Source: Alphaproteobacteria bacterium (lineage in GTDB: Bacteria > Pseudomonadota > Alphaproteobacteria > Ferrovibrionales > Ferrovibrionaceae). Taken from it: 54,133 nucleotides of DNA. The position numbers and the translations under genes are program-made. Numbering within the stretch: the stretch's first letter is position 1; each line of letters starts with the position of its first letter. Below are positions 1-9,327 of the stretch, in pieces. A model generated the notes under the pieces. The model did no database searches. It had not been told where the DNA came from and saw only the letters and a program-made list of their open reading frames with translations. Where the stretch lies: contig JAHCJQ010000011.1 in NCBI GenBank assembly GCA_026126215.1, positions 1-54,133 on the forward strand, in the 5' to 3' direction.

Positions 1-2994
1 GGACTGATCGACATTTTCCCGCCTGGTGGCGCGGAACCGGTGCGTCTCGACTTTTTCGGTGACAGCCTCGAAGGCGTGCGGCGCTTCGATCCGCTGAGCC
101 AGCGTTCGACCTCGGTCGAGACGGAACTCCTGTTGGTACCGGTAAGCGAGGTGCCCCTCGATGCTGCCGCGATCGAGCGGTTTCGCGTCGCTTATCGGCG
201 ACTTTTCGGTGCAATCACCGACTCCGATCCGCTCTACGCGGCGATCAGCGAGGGGCGGAAATACATCGGCATGGAACATTGGCTGCCGCTGTTCCATACG
301 TCCCTTGAGACCCTCTTCGACTATGCGCCGGGGGCGGCGCTGACGATGGATCACCTGGCCGAACAGGCGCGCGACGAGCGCCTGGCGGCGATCGCGGACT
401 ATTACGAAGCCCGGCGCGCCGCCCGCGGCGGCGGTCTTGGCGAGGCTGGCAGCACGTATAAGCCACTGCCGCCCGATCTGATGTATCTTTCCGCCACCGA
501 CTGGGACGGCGTGGCGCGCGCGCGTCCGCTCGCTGTCTTCTCGCCGTTCAAGCTGCCTGACGGGCAGCCCGACGCGATCGATGGCGGCGGCGTTCGGGGG
601 CGGGATTTCGCGCCGGAGCGGACGCAACCGGGCAGCAATGTCTACGATGCGGTTCGCGCCCATGTGCACGATCTGAAGAAGGCCGGCAAACGGGTCGTGA
701 TCGCGAGCTTCACTGCCGGCGCCAGCGACCGCCTGGGCAGCCTGCTGCGCGACCACGGCATCGATCCGCTCGAGCATGTGGAGAACTTCGCGGCTGCCGG
801 CGACTTGAAAGCGGCCTTCGTGGCACTTGCCGTGCTGCCGCTCGAACATGGATTCGAGACGGCCGACCTCGCCGTGATCGGCGAGCAGGATATCCTGGGC
901 GACCGTCTGGTGCGTCCGCGCCGCAAGACGCGGCGGGCGGAGAATTTCATCGCCGATGTCTCGCAGATCACGCCGGGCGACCTGGTGGTCCATGTCGATC
1001 ACGGCATCGGCCGCTATGAAGGACTGCAGACACTCGATATCGGCGGTGCGCCGCACGATTGCCTGTCGGTCACTTATGATGGCAACGACCGCCTCTATGT
1101 TCCGGTGGAGAATATCGACGTTCTCTCCCGCTATGGCTCCGAGCAGGCGGGCGTGGCGCTGGACCGGCTGGGCGGCGCCGGCTGGCAGGCACGCAAGGCG
1201 CGTCTGAAGCAGCGCCTGAAGGACATGGCGGCGGATCTCATCCGCATCGCAGCGCAGCGTGAGCTGAGAGAGGCCGACCGCCTGACCCCGCCGGAGGGCC
1301 TCTATGCGGAATTCTGCGCACGCTTCCCATACGAGGCGACCGACGACCAGGCGCGCGCCATCGAGGATACGCTTGAGGATCTGGCCACGGGCCGGCCCAT
1401 GGACAGGCTCGTCTGCGGCGATGTCGGGTTCGGCAAGACGGAAGTGGCGCTGCGCGCAGCATTTGTCGCCGCCATGGGCGGCAGGCAGGTGGTATTGATC
1501 TGCCCTACGACGCTGCTGGCGCGCCAGCACTACCGCAATTTTTCGGAACGGTTCAAGGGTTTCCCGGTGCGCATCGCCCAGCTATCGCGGCTGGTTGCAA
1601 GCAAGCAGGCGAGCGAGACGCGCGAGGCGCTCAGGCGCGGCGATGTGGATCTGGTGATCGGCACACATGCGCTCCTCGGCAAGGGCGTCATGTTCAAGGA
1701 TCTCGGCCTCGTCATCGTCGACGAGGAGCAGCATTTCGGCGTCAAGCACAAGGAGCGGCTGAAGCAGCTCAAGGCCGACGTCCATGTCCTGACCCTGACC
1801 GCGACGCCCATACCGCGCACGCTGCAACTGGCGCTCTCGGGCGTGCGCGAACTGAGCCTCATCGCCAGCGCGCCCGTGGACCGACTGGCAATCCGCACTT
1901 ACGTGACGCCGTTCGATCCGCTGATCGTGCGCGAGGCCATTCTCAGGGAACGCTATCGCGGCGGGCAGGTGTTCTATGTCTGTCCACGCATCGAGGACCT
2001 TTCCGGTTCCGCTGATTTCCTGAAGAATCACGTGCCCGAAGTGAAGTTCGCGGTGGCGCATGGACAGATGGCGGCGAGCGATCTGGAACAGGTGATGACG
2101 GCCTTCTACGAGGGCCAGTACGACGTACTTCTCTCCACCAACATTGTCGAGAGCGGTCTCGACATCCCAACCGCGAACACCATCGTCGTGCATCGTGCCG
2201 ACATGTTCGGATTGGCACAGCTCTACCAGTTGCGCGGTCGGGTCGGCCGGTCGAAGCTCCGCGCCTATGCCTATCTCACGCTGCCGGCGAACGGGCAGCT
2301 TTCGGTCGGCGCCGAGAAGCGCCTCAGGGTGTTGCAGGCACTCGACAATCTCGGTGCGGGATTCTCCCTCGCCAGCCACGATCTCGACCAGCGCGGGGCT
2401 GGCAACCTGCTTGGCGAGGAGCAGTCCGGCCATATCCGGGAGGTCGGTTTCGAGCTGTATCAGGAAATGCTGGAAGAGGCCGTGGCCGAAGCGCGCGGAC
2501 AGGGTGCCGCGGAATCGGAAGGCGGTGCCTGGTCGCCACAGATCAATATTGGCACGGCCGTACTCATTCCCGAATCCTATGTCGCCGACCTAAATCTGCG
2601 CCTCGAACTCTATCGGCGCATCGCCCGCCTCGAAGGTCGGGAAGAGACGGATGCCTTCGCGGCGGAAATGATCGACCGCTTTGGTCCGCTGCCCGTGGAG
2701 GTCGAGCATCTGCTCAAGATCATCTCGATCAAGCATCTCTGCCGGCTGGCAGGAATCGAGAAGGTGGAGGCGGGGCCAAAAGGTGCCACCATCGCATTCC
2801 GCAACAACCAGTTCGCCAATCCGGCCGGGCTGGTCGCCTTCCTTTCGAAGCAGGGTGCCGCGAAACTCAGGACGGATCACAAGCTGGTGCTGCTGCGAGA
2901 CTGGCAGGAGGCGCGCTATCGGCTGACCGGTGTCCTTGCCGTGGCCGAGCAGCTCGCCGAAATTGCGCGGATCGGCCAGACGGCCGCCGCCTGA
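1..2994 (+). CDS. mfd: Transcription-repair coupling factor Mfd (5' end outside window)
   Basis: Mfd is an ATP-driven DNA translocase that removes stalled RNA polymerase from lesions and recruits UvrA. The reading frame is open from base 1, so the start lies upstream; 997 residues are visible, and about 150 are missing compared with the usual ~1150. The first residues (GLIDIFPPGG, then RLDFFGD) are the end of the UvrB-like module. The RNA-polymerase-interaction (CarD-like) domain begins near PGDLVVHVDHGIGRYEGL (about 975-1025). The helicase has Walker A GDVGFGKTE near 1420-1443 and a DEEQ box near 1719. The GRVGRS motif (about 2236-2253) and a C-terminal TRCF domain follow. It is convergent with the FrnE-like gene across a repeat array. 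Confidence 0.97.
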   Translation, partial: GLIDIFPPGGAEPVRLDFFGDSLEGVRRFDPLSQRSTSVETELLLVPVSEVPLDAAAIERFRVAYRRLFGAITDSDPLYAAISEGRKYIGMEHWLPLFHTSLETLFDYAPGAALTMDHLAEQARDERLAAIADYYEARRAARGGGLGEAGSTYKPLPPDLMYLSATDWDGVARARPLAVFSPFKLPDGQPDAIDGGGVRGRDFAPERTQPGSNVYDAVRAHVHDLKKAGKRVVIASFTAGASDRLGSLLRDHGIDPLEHVENFAAAGDLKAAFVALAVLPLEHGFETADLAVIGEQDILGDRLVRPRRKTRRAENFIADVSQITPGDLVVHVDHGIGRYEGLQTLDIGGAPHDCLSVTYDGNDRLYVPVENIDVLSRYGSEQAGVALDRLGGAGWQARKARLKQRLKDMAADLIRIAAQRELREADRLTPPEGLYAEFCARFPYEATDDQARAIEDTLEDLATGRPMDRLVCGDVGFGKTEVALRAAFVAAMGGRQVVLICPTTLLARQHYRNFSERFKGFPVRIAQLSRLVASKQASETREALRRGDVDLVIGTHALLGKGVMFKDLGLVIVDEEQHFGVKHKERLKQLKADVHVLTLTATPIPRTLQLALSGVRELSLIASAPVDRLAIRTYVTPFDPLIVREAILRERYRGGQVFYVCPRIEDLSGSADFLKNHVPEVKFAVAHGQMAASDLEQVMTAFYEGQYDVLLSTNIVESGLDIPTANTIVVHRADMFGLAQLYQLRGRVGRSKLRAYAYLTLPANGQLSVGAEKRLRVLQALDNLGAGFSLASHDLDQRGAGNLLGEEQSGHIREVGFELYQEMLEEAVAEARGQGAAESEGGAWSPQINIGTAVLIPESYVADLNLRLELYRRIARLEGREETDAFAAEMIDRFGPLPVEVEHLLKIISIKHLCRLAGIEKVEAGPKGATIAFRNNQFANPAGLVAFLSKQGAAKLRTDHKLVLLRDWQEARYRLTGVLAVAEQLAEIARIGQTAAA

Positions 2995-3073
2995 AGTCTT
3001 CGGGCAATCCCTCGCGCAACCACTTCATCCGTGAAGCGAATCAAGCCCACAGGGAGAGTGCGACCCGACGAGA

Positions 3074-3327
3074 CCCTCACCCAACCCTCTCCCACTCTGT
3101 GGGAGAGGGCTACTTCTTGCCTCCCTCTCCCACTCTGTGGGCGAGGGCTTCTTCTGGTCTTCTTCTCCCACTTTGTGGGCGAGGGCTTCTTCCTGTCTTC
3201 CGCTCCCACTTTGTGGGCGAGGGCTTCTTCTGGTCTTCCTCTCCCACCTTGTGGGGGAGGGCTTCTTCTTGTCTCCCTCTCCCACAGAGTGGGAGAGGGC
3301 CGGGGTGAGGGAGGGCCGGGGTGAGGG
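3074..3327. repeat. Six-unit 38-bp tandem array of palindromic (REP-like) units between convergent genes
   Basis: The 336-bp gap between mfd and the next gene holds no gene but a tandem array with an exact 38-bp period: units begin at 3085, 3123, 3161, 3199, 3237 and 3275. Each unit has a hairpin core of the form CTCCCAC-TNTG-TGGGNGAGGGC and a 12-base linker rich in CTTCTTC. The array is closed by inverted outer arms, CCCTCAC (3074-3080) and GTGAGGG (3321-3327). An exact 16-bp direct duplication occupies 3295-3310 and 3311-3326. Because 38 is not a multiple of 3, the array is open in several frames, but these are not genes. Stacked hairpins between two convergent genes could end transcription from both sides; that is inference. 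Confidence 0.9.
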
Positions 3328-3330
3328 CAG

Positions 3331-3984
3331 CTATTCCGCCTTTGCCTCGCCCGCTTCGCCGCCGCGCAGGACGTAATCGAACACCTGGAGGAAGACTGCG
3401 GGATCCTGCGCCCCCGTCACCGCATACTTGCGGTCGATGATGAAGAAGGGGACGCCCTGGATGCCCATTTCGCGTGCCAGCCTGTCCTCGGCCTGCACCT
3501 GTTCGACGTCGCTGTCCTTCTCGAGCAGCTCGCGCACCAGGTTCGCATCCATTCCGGCTTCACCGGCTGCCTCGACAAGGGTCTGTGACTGACCGATATC
3601 CTGGCCTTCCAGGAAGTAGCGGCGGAAGAGAATTTCGACAAGCTGGTGCTGAACGCCGGCAGATCCAGCCCAGCGGATGAGCTGATGCGAACTCAGCGTA
3701 TTGGGCGTGCGCTGCATGAGATCGTATCGGAAATCGATGCCGACCTCTGCACCGGTTTCGCGGATCGTGTCGTAGATGCGCCGGGCGCGTTCCTCGCCGC
3801 CGAACTTGAGCGCCAGGTAAGTCTTGCGGTCCATTCCCTCGCGCGGCATGTCGGGGTTGAGCTGGAACGGCCGCCAGCCGATCTGAACCTCGAGGTCGGG
3901 ACGCTGGGCCAGTGCATGCTCCAGCCGGCGCTTGCCGATGAAGCACCAGGGGCAGATCGTGTCGGAAACGATGTCGATGAGCAT
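3331..3984 (-). CDS. DsbA-family thiol oxidoreductase, FrnE-like
   Basis: This 217-residue protein has a thioredoxin fold with an inserted helical domain, the DsbA/FrnE family. The redox motif CPWC is at residues 11-14, right after the first beta strand, and the cis-proline loop is GVPFF near residue 178. No signal peptide is visible, which fits cytoplasmic FrnE-like proteins rather than periplasmic DsbA. It follows plsY by 32 bases on the same strand and is probably the last gene of the pyrB-pyrC'-plsY run. Substrate unknown; 2-hydroxychromene-2-carboxylate isomerase belongs to the same superfamily but normally has Ser in place of the first Cys, so that reading is unlikely. Confidence 0.9.
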   Translation of the reverse strand: MLIDIVSDTICPWCFIGKRRLEHALAQRPDLEVQIGWRPFQLNPDMPREGMDRKTYLALKFGGEERARRIYDTIRETGAEVGIDFRYDLMQRTPNTLSSHQLIRWAGSAGVQHQLVEILFRRYFLEGQDIGQSQTLVEAAGEAGMDANLVRELLEKDSDVEQVQAEDRLAREMGIQGVPFFIIDRKYAVTGAQDPAVFLQVFDYVLRGGEAGEAKAE

Positions 3985-4016
3985 GGCGGGATTCTAAACC
4001 CGGAAGCGGCGACCGG

Positions 4017-4640
4017 TCACGGTGTCTTTTCCTTGCGGCCGATCCGCGGTTCCGTTCCATTGAACAGCCGGCGGATATTCTCGTGATGGCGGACGAAAAC
4101 GAGAAGGGTCATGAAGGCGACCAGCTCGGCTTTCTGCTGGCCGCCGACGAAATACATGAGGAATGGCGCGGTGGCGGCGGCGAGGAGTGCCGCGAGCGAT
4201 GAGATGCGGAACAGCAGCGCCGAGGCAAGCCAGACCAGGCAGACGGCGAGGCCGACCGGCCAGGCCAGGGCCAGCAGGATGCCGAGGAAGGTTGCCACGC
4301 CCTTGCCGCCCTTGAAGCGCAGCCAGACCGGGAACAGGTGCCCGAGGAAGGCGCCAGCCGCCGCCAGCACCATCAGGTCCGGGCCCCAATAGCCGCCGAT
4401 GAGCGCGGCAGCCGCGCCCTTCGCGGCGTCGAGCAGAAGGGTCAATGCCGCCAGATCCTTGCGGCCGGTCCTGAGCACGTTGGTGGCGCCGATATTGCCG
4501 GAGCCGATCTTGCGGACATCGCCGAGGCCGGCCAGCCGCGTCAGCACCAGGCCGAAGGGGATCGCGCCGAGCAGGTAGCCACCGACCAGCGCGGCGAGGA
4601 AGGAGGGCAGAGCAAGCTGCCAGGAGATCGGATCGGGCAA
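4017..4640 (-). CDS. plsY: Acyl-phosphate:glycerol-3-phosphate acyltransferase PlsY
   Basis: PlsY transfers an acyl group from acyl-phosphate to glycerol-3-phosphate, the first step of phospholipid synthesis, in the inner membrane. The 207-residue protein has the family's motifs: [12 protein letters not shown] at residues 46-57, [15 protein letters not shown] at 100-114, and the C-terminal HHENIRRL motif near 185. Hydrophobic segments alternate as expected for a seven-helix protein. It lies 39 bases downstream of the dihydroorotase-like gene. In many alphaproteobacteria dprA and topA follow plsY; here a FrnE-like gene follows instead. Confidence 0.96.
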   Translation of the reverse strand: MPDPISWQLALPSFLAALVGGYLLGAIPFGLVLTRLAGLGDVRKIGSGNIGATNVLRTGRKDLAALTLLLDAAKGAAAALIGGYWGPDLMVLAAAGAFLGHLFPVWLRFKGGKGVATFLGILLALAWPVGLAVCLVWLASALLFRISSLAALLAAATAPFLMYFVGGQQKAELVAFMTLLVFVRHHENIRRLFNGTEPRIGRKEKTP

Positions 4641-4679
4641 TTGTCTCTCTCGTGCCAGTATTGGCCGGGACGGAGTCTA

Positions 4680-5984
4680 CTATCCGTCCCGCTTGCGGTC
4701 ATAGGCGATCTGCCCGCCGACCAGGGTGCGCATGACGCGACCCTGGACCGGGCGGCCGTCGAAAGGCGAATTCTTTGTCTTGGAGCGGAACTCCCGTTCC
4801 GAGATGATCCAGGGCCGGTCGAGGTCGATCAGCACCAGATCGGCGGGTCGTCCGACCAGGAGCCTGCCCGCTTCCAGCCCCAGCAATCCGGCCGGCCGCG
4901 AGGTCATGCAGGCGAGCAGCCGGAGCAGCGGCACCGATCCGTTATGGTGCAGCTCCAGCGCCAGCGGCAGCATGGTCTGGAGACCGATAATGCCGAAGCT
5001 TGCCTGGGCGAAGGGCAGGCGCTTGCTTTCCTGGTCCTGGGGCCGGTGGCCCGAGGAGATCACGTCGATCGTCCCGTCGGCGATGCCTGCCACCAGCGCC
5101 AGCCGGTCCGCTTCGGCGCGCAGGGGCGGGCTGACCTTGCAGTAGGTCCGGTACTCGCCGATGGCCGTTTCGTTCAGGGCGAAACTGTGCGGCGCCGCCC
5201 CGGCGCTCACCCGCAATCCCCGTGCCCTGGCGGCGCCAAGCGCAGCGACAGCGGTGGCAGTCGAAACATGGGAGAAATGCAGGCGACCCCCCGTCAGTTC
5301 GACCAGCCGCAGGTCCCGTTCCACCATGATCGTTTCGGCCATGGCCGGAATGCCGCTCAACCCCAGCCGCATGGACATCTCGCCTTCGTTCATCACGCCA
5401 TCGCGGGCCAGCGAGGGTTCCTCGGGCACCTGGACCAGGATCGCGTCGAAGGTGGAAGCGTAGGCGAGGGCACGGCGCATCAGCCGCGCTTCGGCGACCG
5501 CCCGGTCGCCATCGGTGAAGGCGACCGCACCGGCCGCGCGCAGCAGGCCGATCTCCGTCATCTCCTGGCCCTTGAGGCCACGGGTGAGCGCGGCCATCTG
5601 CCGAACGCGCACCGGGCAGGTTTCGTCGGCGCGGCGCTGGACGAACTCGACCAACGCCACATCGTCGATGACAGGGTCGGTATTGGGCGTGGCGACGATC
5701 GTGGTGACGCCACCCGCGGCCGCCGCCTCGCCGGCGGTGACCAGCGTCTCCTTGTGTTCGCGTCCGGGCTCGCCGAGGAAGGCGTGCATATCGATCAGCC
5801 CGGGGGCCAGCGCAAGGCCGGCGGCGTCATGGACTTCGATGCCGGACGGAACGCCGTCGGCGAACAGGCGGGGGCCGAAATCCGCGATCCGTCCGTCCTC
5901 GATCAGCAGCGTGCCCACGGCATCAAGTCCGCTTGCCGGATCGAGCAGGCGCGCGCCGACGATTGCCTGCCTGGTTCCGTTCAT
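4680..5984 (-). CDS. pyrC: Dihydroorotase-like protein, probably non-catalytic PyrC' partner of PyrB
   Basis: The 434-residue protein has the amidohydrolase fold of type I dihydroorotase and overlaps pyrB by 4 bases (ATGA). Several metal or catalytic residues are missing: the HxH metal motif is HAF (residues 67-69), the position of the next metal histidine is Val near 186, and the TDHAP motif holding the catalytic Asp is SGHRP (Gly312). The SHVST motif (239-243) and the FTD aspartate (158) remain. In Pseudomonas an inactive PyrC' (PyrX) is needed to assemble aspartate carbamoyltransferase; the same structural role is the best inference here. An active dihydroorotase would then be encoded elsewhere. 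Automatic annotation would probably call it dihydroorotase. Confidence 0.85.
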   Translation of the reverse strand: MNGTRQAIVGARLLDPASGLDAVGTLLIEDGRIADFGPRLFADGVPSGIEVHDAAGLALAPGLIDMHAFLGEPGREHKETLVTAGEAAAAGGVTTIVATPNTDPVIDDVALVEFVQRRADETCPVRVRQMAALTRGLKGQEMTEIGLLRAAGAVAFTDGDRAVAEARLMRRALAYASTFDAILVQVPEEPSLARDGVMNEGEMSMRLGLSGIPAMAETIMVERDLRLVELTGGRLHFSHVSTATAVAALGAARARGLRVSAGAAPHSFALNETAIGEYRTYCKVSPPLRAEADRLALVAGIADGTIDVISSGHRPQDQESKRLPFAQASFGIIGLQTMLPLALELHHNGSVPLLRLLACMTSRPAGLLGLEAGRLLVGRPADLVLIDLDRPWIISEREFRSKTKNSPFDGRPVQGRVMRTLVGGQIAYDRKRDG

Positions 5985-6943
5985 TCACTGCCCCGGTCGT
6001 TGCGCAGGCGCCCGGTCAGGATCTCGAGCACCGCCATGCGCACCGCGACGCCCATTTCGACCTGCTCGCGGATGACGCTGCGATGGATGTCGTCGGCCAC
6101 TTCCGAATCGATTTCGATGCCGCGATTCATCGGCCCCGGATGCATGATGAGCGCGTCCGGCTTGGCCACCGAGAGCTTGTCGTAATCGAGGCCATAGAAA
6201 TGGAAATACTCGCGCGTGGAAGGCACGAAGGCGCCCTGCATGCGCTCGAGTTGCAGGCGCAGCATCATGACGATGTCCGCGTCCTTCAGACCGCGCCGCA
6301 TGTCATGGTGCACCTCGACGCCAAGCCGCTCGACGAAGGATGGGATCAGCGTGGGCGGCGCGATCAGGCGCACCTGCGCGCCCATGGCATTGAGCAGGCA
6401 GATGTTCGAGCGTGCGACGCGGCTGTGCAGGATATCGCCGCAGATCGCCACCACCAGCCCGCCTAGGCGACCGAGGCGCCGGCGGATCGTGAGGGCATCC
6501 AGCAGGGCCTGGGTCGGATGTTCGTGCGCGCCGTCGCCGGCATTGATCACCGCGCAGTCGACCTTCTGCGCGAGGAGCTGCACCGCGCCGGAGGCGCCGT
6601 GGCGCACGACCAGCACGTCCGGCCGCATGGCGTTCAGCGTCATCGCCGTGTCGATCAGCGTCTCGCCCTTCTTCACCGCCGAGGTGGAGACGGACATGTT
6701 GATGACGTCGGCGCCCAGCCGTTTGCCGGCCAGCTCGAAGGAAGTGCGGGTGCGCGTCGAATCCTCGAAGAACAGGTTGATCTGCGTCAGGCCCCGCAAC
6801 AGGGACTGCTTTTTGTCCACGCGCCGGTTCTGCTCGACGCAGGCTTCCGCATGGTCGAGCAGCAGGGTGATTTCGGAGGGCGAAAGCCCTTCGATGCCGA
6901 GCAGGTGGCGATGCTGGAAGTGGCTGGCTGGAACAGCGGTCAT
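5981..6943 (-). CDS. pyrB: Aspartate carbamoyltransferase catalytic chain PyrB
   Basis: PyrB joins carbamoyl phosphate and aspartate in pyrimidine synthesis. The chosen ATG gives 320 residues beginning [20 protein letters not shown]; a longer in-frame extension upstream is arginine-rich and unlike the family. The carbamoyl-phosphate loop STRTRTSFE is near residue 59, the HGASGA segment near 110, and HPTQALLD near 139. It overlaps the next gene by 4 bases, consistent with translational coupling and a PyrB-PyrC' complex. No pyrI regulatory gene is nearby. Confidence 0.96.
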   Translation of the reverse strand: MTAVPASHFQHRHLLGIEGLSPSEITLLLDHAEACVEQNRRVDKKQSLLRGLTQINLFFEDSTRTRTSFELAGKRLGADVINMSVSTSAVKKGETLIDTAMTLNAMRPDVLVVRHGASGAVQLLAQKVDCAVINAGDGAHEHPTQALLDALTIRRRLGRLGGLVVAICGDILHSRVARSNICLLNAMGAQVRLIAPPTLIPSFVERLGVEVHHDMRRGLKDADIVMMLRLQLERMQGAFVPSTREYFHFYGLDYDKLSVAKPDALIMHPGPMNRGIEIDSEVADDIHRSVIREQVEMGVAVRMAVLEILTGRLRNDRGSE

Positions 6944-7001
6944 TAAAGCGGCACTATAGGCAGGCGCCGCCTCGATCCGCAAGGGCGCCCGGAGGCTGAG
7001 G

Positions 7002-7916
7002 TCAGCCAAGGATGGCGAGGACCGGTGCCACCGAGAAGGCGGCCGCCAGAGTGGTCGCCGAGATCGCGGCCGCCATGAGCTGCGCATTGCCGCCGAGTTG
7101 GCGCGCCAGGATATAGGAAGCCGGCGAGATCGGCATGGCGGCCCACAGGACCATGATGGCGCGGGTCAGCCCCTCGATGCCGAGCAAGGTGGCCGCGCAC
7201 CACATGAGCAGCGGGAAGACCAGGAGTTTAAGGGTGCAGATGCCGGCGATGACGGCAGAGCCCTGACGGGCGGCACGCAGGTCGAGCGCGGCGCCAACGG
7301 CCATCAGTCCGAACGCGAGCGCGGCACGGCCAAGCGCATCGATGACGGGGCCGGCCACCGGCGGCAGGCGGATTTCCGACAGGTTGAGCGCGATTCCGAC
7401 GAGGCAGGCCAGGATCATGGGATTGGTGGCGATGAGTCGCGCCTGGTTGCGCCAGCCGGCACCCTTGCCATAGGCGTAACGGGCCAGTACGCCGACGCAG
7501 AAAACGTTGATCTGCGGCACCATGGCCGCGACCGCCACCGCGAACAGCGCGACCCCCGGCCCGCCATGCAAGGCCTGCGCGGCGGCGAGGCCGGTGAAGG
7601 TGTTGAAGCGGAGCGATCCTTGAAAGAACGAGGTGAAGGTCGGCCCATCGAGGGGCAGGCGGGCGCGCAGGGTCATGAGCAGCGCCACCTGCGCATAGAG
7701 GCCGAGCGACATGCCAGCGACCATGGGCAGCGGATCGAACCGGCCGAGATCGGCACTGGCCAGTTCCTTCACCAGCAGTGCGGGAAAGAGCACGAAGTAG
7801 CTGAACCTGTCGACCAGCGGCCAGAAGCCTTGACCCGGGAATCCCGCCTTGGCGAGAATCGTGCCAAGCAGGATCAGGAGAAAGACGGGCAGCAGGGCAA
7901 CCAGGATGGAGAGCAT
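7002..7916 (-). CDS. AEC (auxin efflux carrier) family transporter
   Basis: This 304-residue, very hydrophobic protein starts [26 protein letters not shown] and has about ten predicted membrane segments in two groups split by a more polar middle, the layout of the AEC/MleP family of permeases. The conserved proline and asparagine residues in the broken helices ([10 protein letters not shown] near residue 161, PLLMWCAA near 232) support the call. Members export or exchange malate, malonate or auxin-like acids; the substrate cannot be read here. It lies 58 bases upstream of pyrB on the same strand and could be read into the pyr genes. Confidence 0.9.
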   Translation of the reverse strand: MLSILVALLPVFLLILLGTILAKAGFPGQGFWPLVDRFSYFVLFPALLVKELASADLGRFDPLPMVAGMSLGLYAQVALLMTLRARLPLDGPTFTSFFQGSLRFNTFTGLAAAQALHGGPGVALFAVAVAAMVPQINVFCVGVLARYAYGKGAGWRNQARLIATNPMILACLVGIALNLSEIRLPPVAGPVIDALGRAALAFGLMAVGAALDLRAARQGSAVIAGICTLKLLVFPLLMWCAATLLGIEGLTRAIMVLWAAMPISPASYILARQLGGNAQLMAAAISATTLAAAFSVAPVLAILG

Positions 7917-7927
7917 GCGGCAGGGAT

Positions 7928-7954
7928 TATCGACGCCCGGCCCGCCTGTCGATA
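7928..7954. other. Inverted repeat between two leftward genes
   Basis: TATCGAC at 7928-7934 and GTCGATA at 7948-7954 are perfect 7-bp arms around a GC-rich 13-base loop. It lies after the stop of the small unknown gene and before the AEC start, so it could be a weak terminator or an operator. No T-run follows on the minus strand. Confidence 0.4.
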
Positions 7955-7961
7955 CCGGAAT

Positions 7962-8447
7962 TCAATGGACGAGGGAGAGCTCGGGCATGGCGCCGGCGGG
8001 CCTGGCCACCGCCGGCCCAACGCGTTCGGGCAACAGGAGATCGTAAGTGGCAAGCCCATCGGCATAACGGCCTAGGGATTGGAGCAGCGGCGCGACCCCC
8101 GGCCGGCGGACGAGCCAAAGCGAAACACGGGCTGCCATGTCTGTGTTTCCGGCTTGCAGGGCGGCGGCGGCGATCAGCAGCGTGACCTCGTCGGCGCCGA
8201 GGCATGGGCAGCAGGGCTGATGGTAGAGGATCGGGCGGCGGGCATTGCGGCGGAGGGCCTCGATGGTTCCCGAGAAGGCGTCGATCGCATCGAGGGCGGC
8301 CGGTCGGTCGAAATGCCGGCGATACTCCCGCCAGATGTGCTGGCGCAGCGCCGGGTCGCCGAGCCAGGCGCGGAAGGTCCAGACCAGCAGGCGTTCGGCC
8401 GGTTGCAGTTCGGTAATGGAGGTCGGGCGGATCGGGACGTGATGCAT
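7962..8447 (-). CDS. Conserved-looking hypothetical protein
   Basis: I do not recognise this 161-residue protein. The ATG at 8447 is preferred over one 12 codons upstream because GCAGGAG stands 6 bases before it. Visible traits are a tryptophan- and arginine-rich first half (ERLLVWTFRAWLGD near residue 18, WREYRRHF near 40), a cysteine pair in CCPCLGADE near 96-104, and an alanine-rich helix after it. There is no signal peptide or membrane segment. It is divergent from the first glutathione transferase gene across a 159-base promoter region. The codon use matches the neighbours, so it is probably real; no function is proposed. Confidence 0.75.
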   Translation of the reverse strand: MHHVPIRPTSITELQPAERLLVWTFRAWLGDPALRQHIWREYRRHFDRPAALDAIDAFSGTIEALRRNARRPILYHQPCCPCLGADEVTLLIAAAALQAGNTDMAARVSLWLVRRPGVAPLLQSLGRYADGLATYDLLLPERVGPAVARPAGAMPELSLVH

Positions 8448-8478
8448 GACTGACTCCTGCAATCGTTCGATCATGATG

Positions 8479-8499
8479 TGCAAATAAGAGTTAATTGCA
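8479..8499. promoter_or_regulatory. Operator-like dyad in the divergent region
   Basis: TGCAA (8479-8483) and TTGCA (8495-8499) form a 5-bp dyad with an 11-base AT-rich centre, between the hypothetical gene and the glutathione transferase gene. The island is clearly more AT-rich than its surroundings, as expected of a divergent promoter. The binding protein is unknown. Confidence 0.35.
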
Positions 8500-8606
8500 A
8501 TACATCACCGCCCTGTGTTTGCTCCATCCCGGAACCTCCTTGCCATGGTGGTCGCCGGCACTGCATCCTGTTCCGCCCAACTCCGACCTTGCATCGAGGG
8601 AACTCC

Positions 8607-9305
8607 ATGATCGACCTGTATTATTGGCCGACACCCAACGGCTGGAAGATTTCCATCATGCTGGAGGAGGCAGAGCTGCCCTATCGCCTGAAGCCGGTCA
8701 ATATCGGCAAGGGGGAGCAATTCGCGCCGGAGTTCCTGGCCATTTCGCCGAACAACCGGATGCCGGCCATCGTCGATCACGATCCGCCCGGCGGCGGCGA
8801 GCCGCTGGCCGTATTCGAGAGTGGTGCGATCCTGGAATACCTGGCGGAGAAATCCGGCAAATTCCTGCCGCGCGAGGTGCGTGGCCGCTATGAAGTCATG
8901 CAATGGGTGATGTGGCAGATGGGCGGCCTCGGGCCAATGTGCGGCCAGAATCATCATTTCAGTCAGTATGCGCCCGAGAAGATTCCCTACGCGATCGACA
9001 GGTATGTCAAGGAAACCAATCGCCTGTATGGGGTCTTGAACAAACAGCTCAAAGGGCGGGAGTTTATCTGCGGCGCGCTCTCCATCGCCGACTTCGCCTG
9101 CTGGCCCTGGATCGTGCCGCATGAGCGGCAGGGCCAGAAGCTGGATGATTTCCCGGACCTGAAACGCTGGTTCCTGGCGATGAAAGCCCGCCCGGCGGTA
9201 GCCAAGGGCTATGCCGTCGGGCGAGAGCTGCGCGAGCAGCAGCCGTTGATGACGGACGAGGCCAAGAAGATCCTGTTCGGACAGACCGCTGCCGTGGTGC
9301 GGTGA
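8607..9305 (+). CDS. Glutathione S-transferase family protein, Nu-class (YfcG/YghU-like)
   Basis: The 232-residue protein has an N-terminal thioredoxin-like domain (MIDLYYWPTPNGWKISIMLEE; NNRMPAIVDHD near residues 50-60; the ESGAILEYLAEK glutathione-binding helix near 72-83) and an all-helical C-terminal domain with the WQMGGLGPM segment typical of Nu-class enzymes. These have glutathione-dependent disulfide reductase and peroxidase activity. The start was chosen because GAGGGA precedes it and the protein then aligns with the second GST gene at 10503. It is the first gene of an operon; the next starts 22 bases after its stop. Its C-terminal tail of about 25 residues is absent from the second copy. 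Confidence 0.93.
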   Translation: MIDLYYWPTPNGWKISIMLEEAELPYRLKPVNIGKGEQFAPEFLAISPNNRMPAIVDHDPPGGGEPLAVFESGAILEYLAEKSGKFLPREVRGRYEVMQWVMWQMGGLGPMCGQNHHFSQYAPEKIPYAIDRYVKETNRLYGVLNKQLKGREFICGALSIADFACWPWIVPHERQGQKLDDFPDLKRWFLAMKARPAVAKGYAVGRELREQQPLMTDEAKKILFGQTAAVVR

Positions 9306-9327
9306 GCATGCGCGCGGGGCAGGAACG

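Noticed and set aside
3074..3327. Regular 38-bp repeats could be read as a CRISPR array
   Set aside because: The linkers between palindromic cores are only about 12 bases and nearly identical, and there are no cas genes; this is tandem duplication, not spacer capture.
3031..3376. Several small open frames with repeating PTLWARASS-type peptides
   Set aside because: They are read out of the repeat array in different frames on both strands; no ribosome site and no conserved protein.
4338..6185. 615-codon open frame opposite pyrC' and plsY
   Set aside because: Glutamine-, histidine- and arginine-rich translation typical of the antisense of GC-rich genes; the leftward genes have clear family motifs.
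5981..7087. Longer pyrB with 48 extra N-terminal residues
   Set aside because: The extension is arginine/tryptophan-rich and unlike PyrB; the internal ATG gives the normal length.
8478..8606. N-terminal extension of the first GST gene
   Set aside because: Out-of-family cysteine/proline-rich peptide; the ATG at 8607 has a ribosome site and aligns with the paralogue.
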